Positions 8,211 to 15,310 of a stretch of 35,949 nucleotides of DNA are shown here, piece after piece. The notes under the pieces are model-generated. The model was not told where the DNA came from. It worked only from the letters and a program-made list of their open reading frames with translations, and did not search any database. Origin of the DNA: Thermococcus sp. (GTDB taxonomy: Archaea > Methanobacteriota_B > Thermococci > Thermococcales > Thermococcaceae); the NCBI RefSeq assembly GCF_026988555.1, contig NZ_JALSLB010000058.1:1-35949 (forward strand), written 5' to 3'. The number at the start of each line of letters is the position of its first letter. The stretch's first letter is position 1. The translations under genes were made by a program, and so were the position numbers.

Positions 8211-8221
8211 AAGTTATATAG
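8211..8221 (+). promoter_or_regulatory. TATA box of the unknown two-gene operon
   Basis: AAGTTATATAG lies about 37 bases before the ATG at 8254, giving a predicted leader of roughly 10 bases (GGGTTGAGGC). Confidence 0.5.
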
Positions 8222-8253
8222 TTTTGGTCGGTAGTAAAGTCTTGGGTTGAGGC

Positions 8254-8808
8254 ATGGGGTACCTTTCACTAACCCACGATCAACAGGCGTTGATCTATCT
8301 GCTTCATGCCTACACTGGAACTCAGACAGATGGATTCTTATGGGTGAAGGAGCTCCATCTAAACGCGCTTATCTACCATCTGATAAAAGCAGGTGTTTTT
8401 GAGGAGTATGACTACGCTCCAAGCCTTGTAACTTTCCATGGTATCAAGATGTATGCAAAGATAAGCCAGGAAGTGCTATGGGACCTGGAGAGGTTCAGGA
8501 GAATCGGCATGGTACAGAAGCTCAAGCTTTCAAACAAGTATTACGATGATGTAGGTGCCTACCGGCTCCACAACGGTATCTCCAAGATAAGCAGGTTCGT
8601 ATCTATGGACGTCATGAACACGGTGGAAGAAGAGATTGGATGTGGCAAGGAGCGCTTGACGGTTCTTATCTCTGAGCATCCACAGAGGGGGAGGACAGTT
8701 CTGGACGCCTACCTCAGGTGCCCCCCAGAGGGAATGCGGAAGATAGACTTCTTTGACATAAGAAGGATAGCCTATTCTTCGAAGAGCTATCTGCCTGAGG
8801 TGGTATGA
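8254..8808 (+). CDS. Unknown 184-residue soluble protein, first gene of a coupled pair
   Basis: I do not recognise this protein. It is 184 residues long, has no membrane segment, and has a helical N-terminal half (HDQQALIYLLHAYTG near 8-22, LHLNALIYHLIKAGVFEEY near 34-52) that could be a winged-helix-like or coiled region. The C-terminal third is basic (ERLTVLISEHPQRGRTVLDAYLR near 138-160). The ATG at 8254 has GAGG almost touching it, so translation may instead depend on a nearly leaderless mRNA. It ends in an ATGATGA overlap with the next gene, so the two proteins should be made together and may interact. A DNA-binding role is only a guess. Confidence 0.7.
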   Translation: MGYLSLTHDQQALIYLLHAYTGTQTDGFLWVKELHLNALIYHLIKAGVFEEYDYAPSLVTFHGIKMYAKISQEVLWDLERFRRIGMVQKLKLSNKYYDDVGAYRLHNGISKISRFVSMDVMNTVEEEIGCGKERLTVLISEHPQRGRTVLDAYLRCPPEGMRKIDFFDIRRIAYSSKSYLPEVV

Positions 8809-10202
8809 TGGAGGCCAAGAGTTACATTCATCTACTTGGCAGAACCCGAATACTGATAACCGAATGGTTGCCCTTCGGTGAGAACACCATCTTGGAGCTT
8901 TCGAGGAAGCTTGAAACGGAGAGTGGAGAAGGCACTCACAGTATTCTGACGGAGGTTATAGATCCCGAGCCGCAGGAAATGATATTCAGAACCGATTCCA
9001 TCCCTACGGTGATCCAGGTAATCAGGAGCGAGGAAAGTAGAAGTATAGACTTCAAGTGTGCCGTGGCATACTCGGAGACCAACGCGGATATACAGGAGGA
9101 ACATTTCGGTGTGCACGTTGATAACCTTGGCAGGATAATCTATGGCCTTGAACTTCTTGAGGCAGGTGGCTCGCGTGGCAGGTACAGCATTGACAACGTG
9201 TCCTCTGTTATCGCTGATCTGGTTCATGACAGTTCCAAAATGCTGAATACCGTAATATCGAAGTATCAGAAGCGGCTTCTTGAGCTTATCTACTTCAACG
9301 AACCCCTACATCGTGACAAGTTCTTTTTGGTCTTTGCGGAGGGGATGGAGCCGAACATGGATGATGACTCACTGATGCAGTTTTTACAGGGAGTTCTTGA
9401 ACTCAAACAGGTGTTATCTTCGATTAAAACGGTAAAGACCCTTGAAGATGGGACTCTTATGATACTCGGGGCCCAGGGTGTAATAGCCGTGGGTGAAAAT
9501 GCGTTTGAATACGAACAGGTTCTGCTCACGTACGCGTTCATGAAGAGCATAGAGAACAGCCTAGAAAACGCCCTTGCAAGGCTCTGGCGTTCGTGGGATA
9601 TGTCGGAGGAGCTCAAGGACAGTGTGTTCTCCAAGGAGGGTACAAACTCACTTAGGGAAATAAACAGACGAATAAGCGAGCTTCAGAGTGACGTCTCAAT
9701 AGTCACCTCAGTTTTCAGGTACATAAAGGATACTTTGAGTTCACTCAGTAGTGTGATATTGGAGCTTCGGGGGGATTCAGTGTACGATCTTCTTGGGATA
9801 GACGGGAGACTGGAGATCCTAAGAAGACGTGTGGAGGATGCTATACCCGTTGCCGAAACACTCTCGAGGGAGGTGGAGATACTGGTCAGCGTTGCGGATA
9901 CTCTCCTGGACAACTCCATCGTAAAGCTCATGGACGCTGTTGAAGAAAACACGAAGAGATACGTAGCTATTGGAGAGGCCCTTGAGCTGCTTGAGGTGGG
10001 TATATTTGGGGTTTATGCGGTTGAGCTTATCCACATAGCGCTTCAGTACAGTGGGATAGAGGAGGACCTGATGAGGTTCAGCTTTCTGGGTCTCTCATTG
10101 GCTTTCTGGACGATACTCACCATAGGACTCGGCGGCATAATCTTTGCGTGGTACCTGCTGAAGCTGACCAAGAAGAGGGTAATGGGGGAACACGGAAACT
10201 GA
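8805..10202 (+). CDS. Unknown membrane-anchored protein: soluble N-domain, coiled coil, two C-terminal TM segments
   Basis: A 465-residue protein with no recognised family. The first ~250 residues look like a mixed alpha/beta soluble domain. Residues about 260-395 are helical with heptad-like hydrophobic spacing (repeated LSSLSS, LEILRRRVEDA, LSREVEIL, VADTLL). Two hydrophobic segments follow, about 398-418 and 428-456, with a short basic tail (KLTKKR). This resembles the layout of CorA-like channels (soluble domain, long stalk helix, two TM helices), but the GMN selectivity motif is absent, so transport is not supported. The upstream gene overlaps it; either ATG 8805 or ATG 8808 may be used, with GAGGTGGT just before. 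A membrane-tethered sensor or scaffold working with the 184-residue protein is an inference. Confidence 0.7.
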   Translation: MMEAKSYIHLLGRTRILITEWLPFGENTILELSRKLETESGEGTHSILTEVIDPEPQEMIFRTDSIPTVIQVIRSEESRSIDFKCAVAYSETNADIQEEHFGVHVDNLGRIIYGLELLEAGGSRGRYSIDNVSSVIADLVHDSSKMLNTVISKYQKRLLELIYFNEPLHRDKFFLVFAEGMEPNMDDDSLMQFLQGVLELKQVLSSIKTVKTLEDGTLMILGAQGVIAVGENAFEYEQVLLTYAFMKSIENSLENALARLWRSWDMSEELKDSVFSKEGTNSLREINRRISELQSDVSIVTSVFRYIKDTLSSLSSVILELRGDSVYDLLGIDGRLEILRRRVEDAIPVAETLSREVEILVSVADTLLDNSIVKLMDAVEENTKRYVAIGEALELLEVGIFGVYAVELIHIALQYSGIEEDLMRFSFLGLSLAFWTILTIGLGGIIFAWYLLKLTKKRVMGEHGN

Positions 10203-10282
10203 AAAGCCATCATACCGGGAAGCGCTATTCAAACACCTTAAAGATCAAAATGGTATTGTTCTCGTTGACAAACCTCGAAAAG

Positions 10283-10290
10283 TTTTTAAA
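10283..10290 (+). promoter_or_regulatory. TATA box for the candidate ncRNA
   Basis: TTTTTAAA centred near 10287 predicts transcription from about 10312. That is the first base of a perfect 10-base inverted repeat, not a start codon; the next start codon with a ribosome binding site is 160 bases further on. Confidence 0.55.
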
Positions 10291-10311
10291 GCGATGCATC
10301 GTTAGGGGCAT

Positions 10312-10421
10312 CGGTGGTGCCTATCGTCCACCGTAACGCCGATTTCGACCCGTGAATTTCACGCGTTCCGCGCTTCTCGGTTATCCTCCACTCCGGCACC
10401 ACCGGCGTTGCTAAGATTTTT
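10312..10421 (+). ncRNA. Candidate structured small RNA upstream of valS
   Basis: The 5' end CGGTGGTGCC (10312-10321) pairs perfectly with GGCACCACCG (10395-10404), closing a domain of about 93 bases. Inside, GCCGA (10339-10343) can pair with TCGGT (10377-10381), and CGTGA (10351-10355) with TCACG (10359-10363). A TATA box lies about 25 bases before the stem, and a run of five T (10417-10421) follows it. No open frame with a ribosome binding site fits here. The layout suits a stable RNA with its own promoter and terminator. I looked for H/ACA and C/D box features (ACA after the stem, RTGATGA/CTGA) and found none convincing, so the class is open. A valS leader element is the main alternative. 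Confidence 0.5.
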
Positions 10422-10424
10422 AAG
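10417..10424 (+). promoter_or_regulatory. TATA box of valS
   Basis: TTTTTAAG centred near 10420 predicts a start near 10446 and a 29-base leader ending in GGTGAT (10465-10470) before the ATG at 10475. The same T run could terminate the upstream RNA. Confidence 0.55.
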
Positions 10425-10474
10425 CCGCCCTTCTGAGGGTAACCCATCTTCAAAAAACCGAAAGGGTGATGCCC

Positions 10475-13147
10475 ATGCTTCCCAAGACCTACGAGCCCGA
10501 GAAAATTGAACCGAAATGGCAGAAGTTCTGGCTTGATGAGAAAATCTACAAGTACGAGCTCGACGAGAAGAGGCCGAGCTACGCTATAGACACACCTCCC
10601 CCGTTCACGAGCGGAACGCTCCACCTCGGTCATGTTTTGAGCCACACCTGGATCGACATCATAGCGCGCTACAAGAGGATGACCGGCTACAACGTGCTCT
10701 TCCCTCAGGGCTTCGACAACCACGGCCTCCCGACCGAGCTCAAGGTGGAGAAGGAGTTCGGGATAAGTAAGGATCAGCCTGAGAAGTTCCTCCAGAAGTG
10801 CGTCGAGTGGACCTGGCAGGCCATCGAGGCGATGAGAAACCAGTTCATCAGGATAGGTTATTCCGCCGACTGGGGCCTGGAGTACCACACGATGGACGAC
10901 TGGTACAGGGCTGCCGTTCAGAAGTCCCTCCTTGAGTTCTACGAGAAGGGCATGCTCTACCGCGACAAGCACCCTGTCTACTGGTGCCCGCGCTGCAGGA
11001 CGAGCCTTGCCAAGGCCGAAGTCGGCTACGTCGAGGAGGACGGCTACCTCTACTACATCAAACTCCCCTTAGCTGACGGCTCCGGCCACGTCCCCATAGC
11101 CACCACAAGGCCCGAGCTGATGCCGGCTTGTGTCGCTGTGTTCGTTCACCCGGACGACGAGCGCTACAAAGACGTGGTAGGTAAGAAGGTAAAGCTCTCG
11201 ATATTTGAGAGGGAAGTGCCGGTCATAGCCGATGAGGACGTTGACCCAGAATTCGGAACAGGTGCGGTCTACAACTGTACCTACGGTGACGAGCAGGACG
11301 TCGTCTGGCAGAAGCGCTACAACCTGCCGGTTATCATCGCCATCAACGAGGACGGCACGATGAACGAAAACGCCGGGCCCTACGCCGGCCTCAAGGCGGA
11401 AGAGGTGCGCGAGAGAATAGCGGAAGACCTCGAAAAGATGGGACTGCTCTACGACAGGAAGAAGGTCCACCACCGCGTGCTGAGGCACACCGAGAGGAGC
11501 TCCTGTATGGCGCCCATCGAGCTGCTCCCCAAGACCCAGTGGTTCATCAGGGTGAAGGACTTCACGGACGAGATAGTGAAGGTCGCGGAGGAGATCAACT
11601 GGTACCCCGAGGACATGTTCTTGAGGCTTAAGGACTGGGCCGAGAGCATGGACTGGGACTGGGTCATCAGCAGACAGAGGGTCTTTGGAACGACGCTCCC
11701 GTTCTGGGTCTGCAAGAACGGCCACGTGGTTCCGGCGAGGGAAGAAGACCTTCCGGTTGACCCGCGCTTTGATAAACCTCCGGTCGAGAAGTGCCCGGTC
11801 TGCGGTGCAGAGCTTGAGCCCGTAACTGACGTCCTCGACTGCTGGATTGACTCAAGCATAACCCCGCTCATCATAACCCGGTGGCACGAGGCCATGAAGG
11901 GCGACGAAGAGGCCAAGCGCTGGTTCGAGCACAACTTCCCAACGGCTCTAAGGCCGCAGGGAACGGACATCATAAGGACGTGGGCCTTCTACACAATATT
12001 CAGAACCCACGTGCTCACCGGCGAGAAACCTTGGAATGACGTCCTCATCAACGGAATGGTCGCCGGCCCGGACGGCAGGAAGATGAGCAAGAGCTACGGC
12101 AACGTCGTTGCACCGGACGAGGTCATACCGAAGTACGGCGCCGATGCGCTCCGCCTCTGGACCGCCCTCGCTCCGCCCGGAGAGGACCACCCGTTCAAGT
12201 GGGAGACCGTCGACTACAACTACAGGTTTTTGCAGAAGGTCTGGAACATCTACCGCTTCGCCGAGCGTCATCTGGTAGATTTTGACCCGAGCAGCGCTCC
12301 GGAGGAGCTTGAGCCGATCGACCGCTGGATACTCAGCAGACTTCACAGGCTGATAAAGTTCGCCACCGAGGAGATGGAGCGCTACCGCTTCAACCTGCTC
12401 ACCAGAGAGCTGATGACCTTCGTCTGGCACGAGGTCGCTGATGACTACATCGAGATGATCAAGTACCGCCTCTACGGCGACGACGAGGAGAGCAAGCTGA
12501 AGGCGAAAGCGGCACTCTACGAGCTGCTCTACAACGTGATGCTCCTCCTCGCACCGTTAGCCCCGCACATAACCGAGGAGCTCTACCAGGAGATGTTCAA
12601 GAGGCACGTTGGTGCCAAGAGCGTGCACCTCCTTGAGTGGCCGAAGTACAACGAGGGCAGGATAAGCGAGGAGGCTGAGAGGCTCGGGGAGCTCGCCCGC
12701 GAGATAGTCGGTGTCATGAGGCGCTACAAGAACAGCCACGGCCTGGCTCTCAACGCCAAGCTCAAGCACGTGGCCATCTACGCCACCGAGGGCTATGAGG
12801 CCCTGAAGGCCATTGAGAAGGACATCGCAGGAACCATGAACATCGAGAGGCTGGAAATAATCCAGGGCGAGCCGGAACTTGAGGAGCGCATCATTGAGAT
12901 AAAGCCCAACTTCAGGACTGTTGGACCGAGATACGGCAAGCTCGTGCCAAAGATCACCTCCTACCTCAAGGAGAACGCGGAAGCAGTTGCCAAGGCACTC
13001 AAGGAGACCGGAAAGGTTGAGTTTGAGGTTGAAGGCCAGACGGTCGAGCTGAGCAAGGATGACATCGTGCTCAGGAAGGCCGTGTTCAGCGAGGGCGAAG
13101 AGGTCGAGACGGCAGTCGTTTGGGATGCCGTTGTGGTGTTCTTCTGA
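10475..13147 (+). CDS. valS: Valyl-tRNA synthetase
   Basis: An 890-residue class Ia aminoacyl-tRNA synthetase that charges tRNA-Val with valine. The HIGH signature appears as HLGH at residues 50-53 in PPPFTSGTLHLGHV, the KMSKS loop near residue 536 in GRKMSKSYGN, and the editing (CP1) domain with ATTRPELMPACVAVFVHP near residues 208-225. Two zinc-ribbon-like cysteine pairs occur, CPRC near residue 170 and CPVC near residue 437. The tail from about 610 holds the anticodon-binding domain (DRWILSRLHRLI) and the last ~100 residues are an archaeal-type C-terminal extension. The frame also has a GTG at 10466 and an ATG at 10469, but these lie within the GGTGAT ribosome binding site, so ATG 10475 is the start. 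Confidence 0.97.
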   Translation: MLPKTYEPEKIEPKWQKFWLDEKIYKYELDEKRPSYAIDTPPPFTSGTLHLGHVLSHTWIDIIARYKRMTGYNVLFPQGFDNHGLPTELKVEKEFGISKDQPEKFLQKCVEWTWQAIEAMRNQFIRIGYSADWGLEYHTMDDWYRAAVQKSLLEFYEKGMLYRDKHPVYWCPRCRTSLAKAEVGYVEEDGYLYYIKLPLADGSGHVPIATTRPELMPACVAVFVHPDDERYKDVVGKKVKLSIFEREVPVIADEDVDPEFGTGAVYNCTYGDEQDVVWQKRYNLPVIIAINEDGTMNENAGPYAGLKAEEVRERIAEDLEKMGLLYDRKKVHHRVLRHTERSSCMAPIELLPKTQWFIRVKDFTDEIVKVAEEINWYPEDMFLRLKDWAESMDWDWVISRQRVFGTTLPFWVCKNGHVVPAREEDLPVDPRFDKPPVEKCPVCGAELEPVTDVLDCWIDSSITPLIITRWHEAMKGDEEAKRWFEHNFPTALRPQGTDIIRTWAFYTIFRTHVLTGEKPWNDVLINGMVAGPDGRKMSKSYGNVVAPDEVIPKYGADALRLWTALAPPGEDHPFKWETVDYNYRFLQKVWNIYRFAERHLVDFDPSSAPEELEPIDRWILSRLHRLIKFATEEMERYRFNLLTRELMTFVWHEVADDYIEMIKYRLYGDDEESKLKAKAALYELLYNVMLLLAPLAPHITEELYQEMFKRHVGAKSVHLLEWPKYNEGRISEEAERLGELAREIVGVMRRYKNSHGLALNAKLKHVAIYATEGYEALKAIEKDIAGTMNIERLEIIQGEPELEERIIEIKPNFRTVGPRYGKLVPKITSYLKENAEAVAKALKETGKVEFEVEGQTVELSKDDIVLRKAVFSEGEEVETAVVWDAVVVFF

Positions 13148-13192
13148 GTTAACCTTTTACACCCCTACTCCATTTTCTTCTGGGTGGTGAAG

Positions 13193-13363
13193 TTGGGGGA
13201 GGATGAACTCAGAAAGAGAATCGAGGAGATGGAAGCACTGCTTGAACTGATGGGCAGAAAGTACGCGGAGATGAAACGGGACAGAGAAGTCCTTAGGAGG
13301 GCAATATCAGAACTCAAAGGGGAGAACGCCAAATTAAAGGGTGAGGCCGATGGAAGAGCTTAG
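13193..13363 (+). CDS. Small coiled-coil protein, 56 residues, TTG start
   Basis: A short open frame of 56 codons almost wholly made of charged helix with heptad spacing (ELRKRIEEMEALLELM, then KRDREVLRRAISELKGEN). It starts at TTG 13193, preceded by GGTGGT at 13183-13188; an in-frame GTG at 13187 lies within that site. It overlaps the next small gene by 14 bases. No family is recognised. The good ribosome binding site, the overlap and the similar sequence style of the next protein (both contain ELRKR) support a real gene. The pair could form a heteromeric coiled coil, which is inference. Confidence 0.6.
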   Translation: MGEDELRKRIEEMEALLELMGRKYAEMKRDREVLRRAISELKGENAKLKGEADGRA

Positions 13364-13577
13364 AAAGAGGCTCCTGGAACTCTCCAAACAGGAAGCATCG
13401 CTCAACTTTAAGATGTACGAGCTTTTTGAAGAAAATCGGGTTCTGGCCATAAAACTAGCCGGTTACATCGCAGAAAACCGGCTCCTCGGTGGCAACTGGG
13501 ACAGTGAAGAGGTCAAGAGCGTTATGGATCGATACCTCATCGGGAAAACGGACAGGGGTGGGGAACCGCCGGAATGA
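13350..13577 (+). CDS. Small helical protein, 75 residues, paired with the preceding gene
   Basis: A 75-residue protein beginning MEELRKRLLELSKQEASLNFKM, amphipathic and helical up to about residue 40, then a second helix (LAGYIAENRLLGGNW) and a charged tail ending DRGGEPPE. The ATG at 13350 has GGTGAG about five bases upstream; an upstream in-frame GTG at 13341 is part of that site. It overlaps the 56-residue frame, and both probably come from the valS transcript or from a weak promoter in the 45 bases after valS. Function unknown. Confidence 0.6.
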   Translation: MEELRKRLLELSKQEASLNFKMYELFEENRVLAIKLAGYIAENRLLGGNWDSEEVKSVMDRYLIGKTDRGGEPPE

Positions 13578-13608
13578 TTTCAATGAAGAACATCTCTGTT
13601 CACAAAAC

Positions 13609-13618
13609 GTTTAAAAAG
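13609..13618 (+). promoter_or_regulatory. TATA box of the Ehr-like operon
   Basis: GTTTAAAAAG predicts a transcript start near 13640, about 84 bases before the first gene. This leader is much longer than the 10-30 bases implied at most other promoters in the window. Confidence 0.55.
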
Positions 13619-13639
13619 CATTGACGTTACCAACCCGCG

Positions 13640-13723
13640 GGCAAAATTCCGGGCGAAGGCGTCCGCCCTAATCGCCCCCCCGGGGCTAATGACGCCTGTT
13701 CTCCAATCCAGGAGGTGACGCCA
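13640..13723 (+). promoter_or_regulatory. GC-rich structured leader of the Ehr-like operon
   Basis: Three inverted repeats lie in this leader. GGGCG (13651-13655) can pair with CGCCC (13664-13668). AGGCGTC (13657-13663) can pair with GACGCCT (13691-13697), enclosing a third hairpin GCCCC (13674-13678)/GGGGC (13682-13686). The first two cannot easily form together because the second uses the loop of the first. The ribosome binding site GGAGGTGA (13711-13718) lies just past the structure. Whether the folds regulate anything is unknown. Confidence 0.35.
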
Positions 13724-14683
13724 TTGAACCCGGAAGGAAGGATGATAATAGGTGCAGTCCAGGTTATAGTAGTGCTCATGCTCTCTCCCCTGATGGTGGG
13801 GATACTGAAGAAAATCGAGGCAAGAATAGAGTCGAGGAAAGGAATAAGCATATTCCAGCCCTACTACGATTTAGCCAAATTCTTTAGAAAGGAGACTCTC
13901 ATTCCTGAAGGCGTTGGGCCTTTCTTTATCATGGCTCCATTCATAGCGTTCGGGGCCATGCTGACCCTTCCCTGGATGCTTCCCATAGTCGGCAACTTTC
14001 CGAGCTGGCTTGCGCCGACGGTTGACTTCTTTGGCGGAACGTTCATCTTCGGCCTGGCCGCGATGGTATCAATCCTTGCGACCGAGAGAACAGGAAGCTA
14101 CTACACGGGTATAGGGTCAACGAGGGCGATTAACTTTGGCGCCTTTGCCGAGCCCGTCCTGATAATGGTATTCTTCGGTGTTGCAATCCTAACGGGGACC
14201 AACAACCCGTTCCTTATGAACCACAGGGTAACCGCTGGGAGCTGGTACCTGTCACCAACCCACGTACTCATCACGGCGGCCTTCTTTATGCTCCTGCTCT
14301 TTGACACCGGGAAACTGCCCATCGAATTCCACGGGAGCAACGAACTCGGAATGCTCGACCAGGGAAAGGGCCTCGAGTACACCGGCCCGCTCTACGCCAT
14401 CAACTCGTGGGCAGGCTACATGAATTCCTTCATACTGATGGCGGTCTTCCTCAACGTCTTCGCCGTCCCCTGGGGGCTGGCAACGAGCGCGGGTCTGGTC
14501 GAGGTCGTCAAGGGGATAGTGGCCCTCTTTGTCAAGATGCTCGGCCTTATACTGGCTTTCGTTGTCGTTGAGGAGACCCTGGCGAAGATAAGGCTCTTCC
14601 GCATAATCGACTATCTCTCGGCGAGCTTCCTCCTTGCCATAATGGGGGTCATCAGCTTCCTTCTTGGGGGTGTGGTTCCATGA
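13724..14683 (+). CDS. NuoH/HyfC-like membrane subunit of an Ehr-like complex
   Basis: A 319-residue polytopic protein with about eight hydrophobic segments, related to complex I NuoH and hydrogenase HyfC/EchB. It is the membrane anchor joining the Fe-S arm to the ion-pumping arm. Typical segments are the cytoplasmic FQPYYDLAKFFRKE near residues 42-55 and DTGKLPIEFHGSNEL near 188-202 with the conserved acidic residues, followed by LEYTGPLYAINSW near 211-223. I place the start at TTG 13724, with GGAGGTGA six bases upstream; GTG 13715 lies inside that site. It overlaps the next gene by four bases. Confidence 0.88.
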   Translation: MNPEGRMIIGAVQVIVVLMLSPLMVGILKKIEARIESRKGISIFQPYYDLAKFFRKETLIPEGVGPFFIMAPFIAFGAMLTLPWMLPIVGNFPSWLAPTVDFFGGTFIFGLAAMVSILATERTGSYYTGIGSTRAINFGAFAEPVLIMVFFGVAILTGTNNPFLMNHRVTAGSWYLSPTHVLITAAFFMLLLFDTGKLPIEFHGSNELGMLDQGKGLEYTGPLYAINSWAGYMNSFILMAVFLNVFAVPWGLATSAGLVEVVKGIVALFVKMLGLILAFVVVEETLAKIRLFRIIDYLSASFLLAIMGVISFLLGGVVP

Positions 14684-15306
14684 TGAACATCGTAACGGAA
14701 GTGACCAGTCTCATCGGTGTCACTGTACTGCTTGTAGCGTTCCTCCTGCTGACTGAGTCCTACATGCACTCCCTTATTGACCTGATTGCCTTTCAATCCA
14801 TCCTCATCGGGGTCATCATTGGTCTCGTGGGCTGGCAGGAGAGGATAGCGGAGCTCATGATCCTTGCCGGGATAACCATCGTCTTCCGGGCGCTCATAAT
14901 CCCGTGGATTCTTCAGCGGGACATCAGAAACGAGAGGATATGGCGCAACAGGGAGATAAAGACGACCCACCATGCAATAGTCGTTGGTTTGACTGTCGCG
15001 GTCCTGGCGTATTTCCTCTACGTGCCGGTCTACAAGGTAACGGGCGACTGGGATGGGGTAATCCCTTTTGTTCTGCTCTTCCTCAGCATGCTGATTATAG
15101 TAGCGAGAAGGAACGCACTGGCCCAGGTCATAGGCTACGTCAGTGAGGAGAACGCCCTGCTGTACCTGGCGGTCATGCTGACTCCGATGCCCATGATACT
15201 GGAGTTTGGTATCCTGCTTGACATGATCGCCTTCGTTCTCTTGGCAGTCGTTCTGGGTGCGGAGAAACGTTACGGCCCTGTGGAAGTTGAGGAGCTGGTG
15301 GGGTGA
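14680..15306 (+). CDS. HyfE-like membrane subunit of an Ehr-like complex
   Basis: A 208-residue protein with about six hydrophobic segments, resembling HyfE, which is related to NuoK fused to a further membrane part. The N-terminal half has ESYMHSLIDLIAFQSILIG near residues 26-44 with a membrane-embedded acidic residue. A basic loop (RDIRNERIWRNREIKTTHH) near 74-92 separates two halves. It overlaps the stop of the preceding gene as ATGATGA, so ATG 14680 or 14683 may be used. It should form part of the ion-translocating arm. Confidence 0.8.
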   Translation: MMNIVTEVTSLIGVTVLLVAFLLLTESYMHSLIDLIAFQSILIGVIIGLVGWQERIAELMILAGITIVFRALIIPWILQRDIRNERIWRNREIKTTHHAIVVGLTVAVLAYFLYVPVYKVTGDWDGVIPFVLLFLSMLIIVARRNALAQVIGYVSEENALLYLAVMLTPMPMILEFGILLDMIAFVLLAVVLGAEKRYGPVEVEELVG

Positions 15307-15310
15307 TACC

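Noticed and set aside
8805-10202. Calling the membrane protein a CorA magnesium channel.
   Set aside because: Layout is similar but there is no GMN motif and no recognisable CorA sequence.
10286-10972. Minus-strand frame of 228 codons over the ncRNA candidate and the valS start.
   Set aside because: It is a shadow of valS third-position bias, low in complexity (V/L/E/H rich), with no ribosome binding site.
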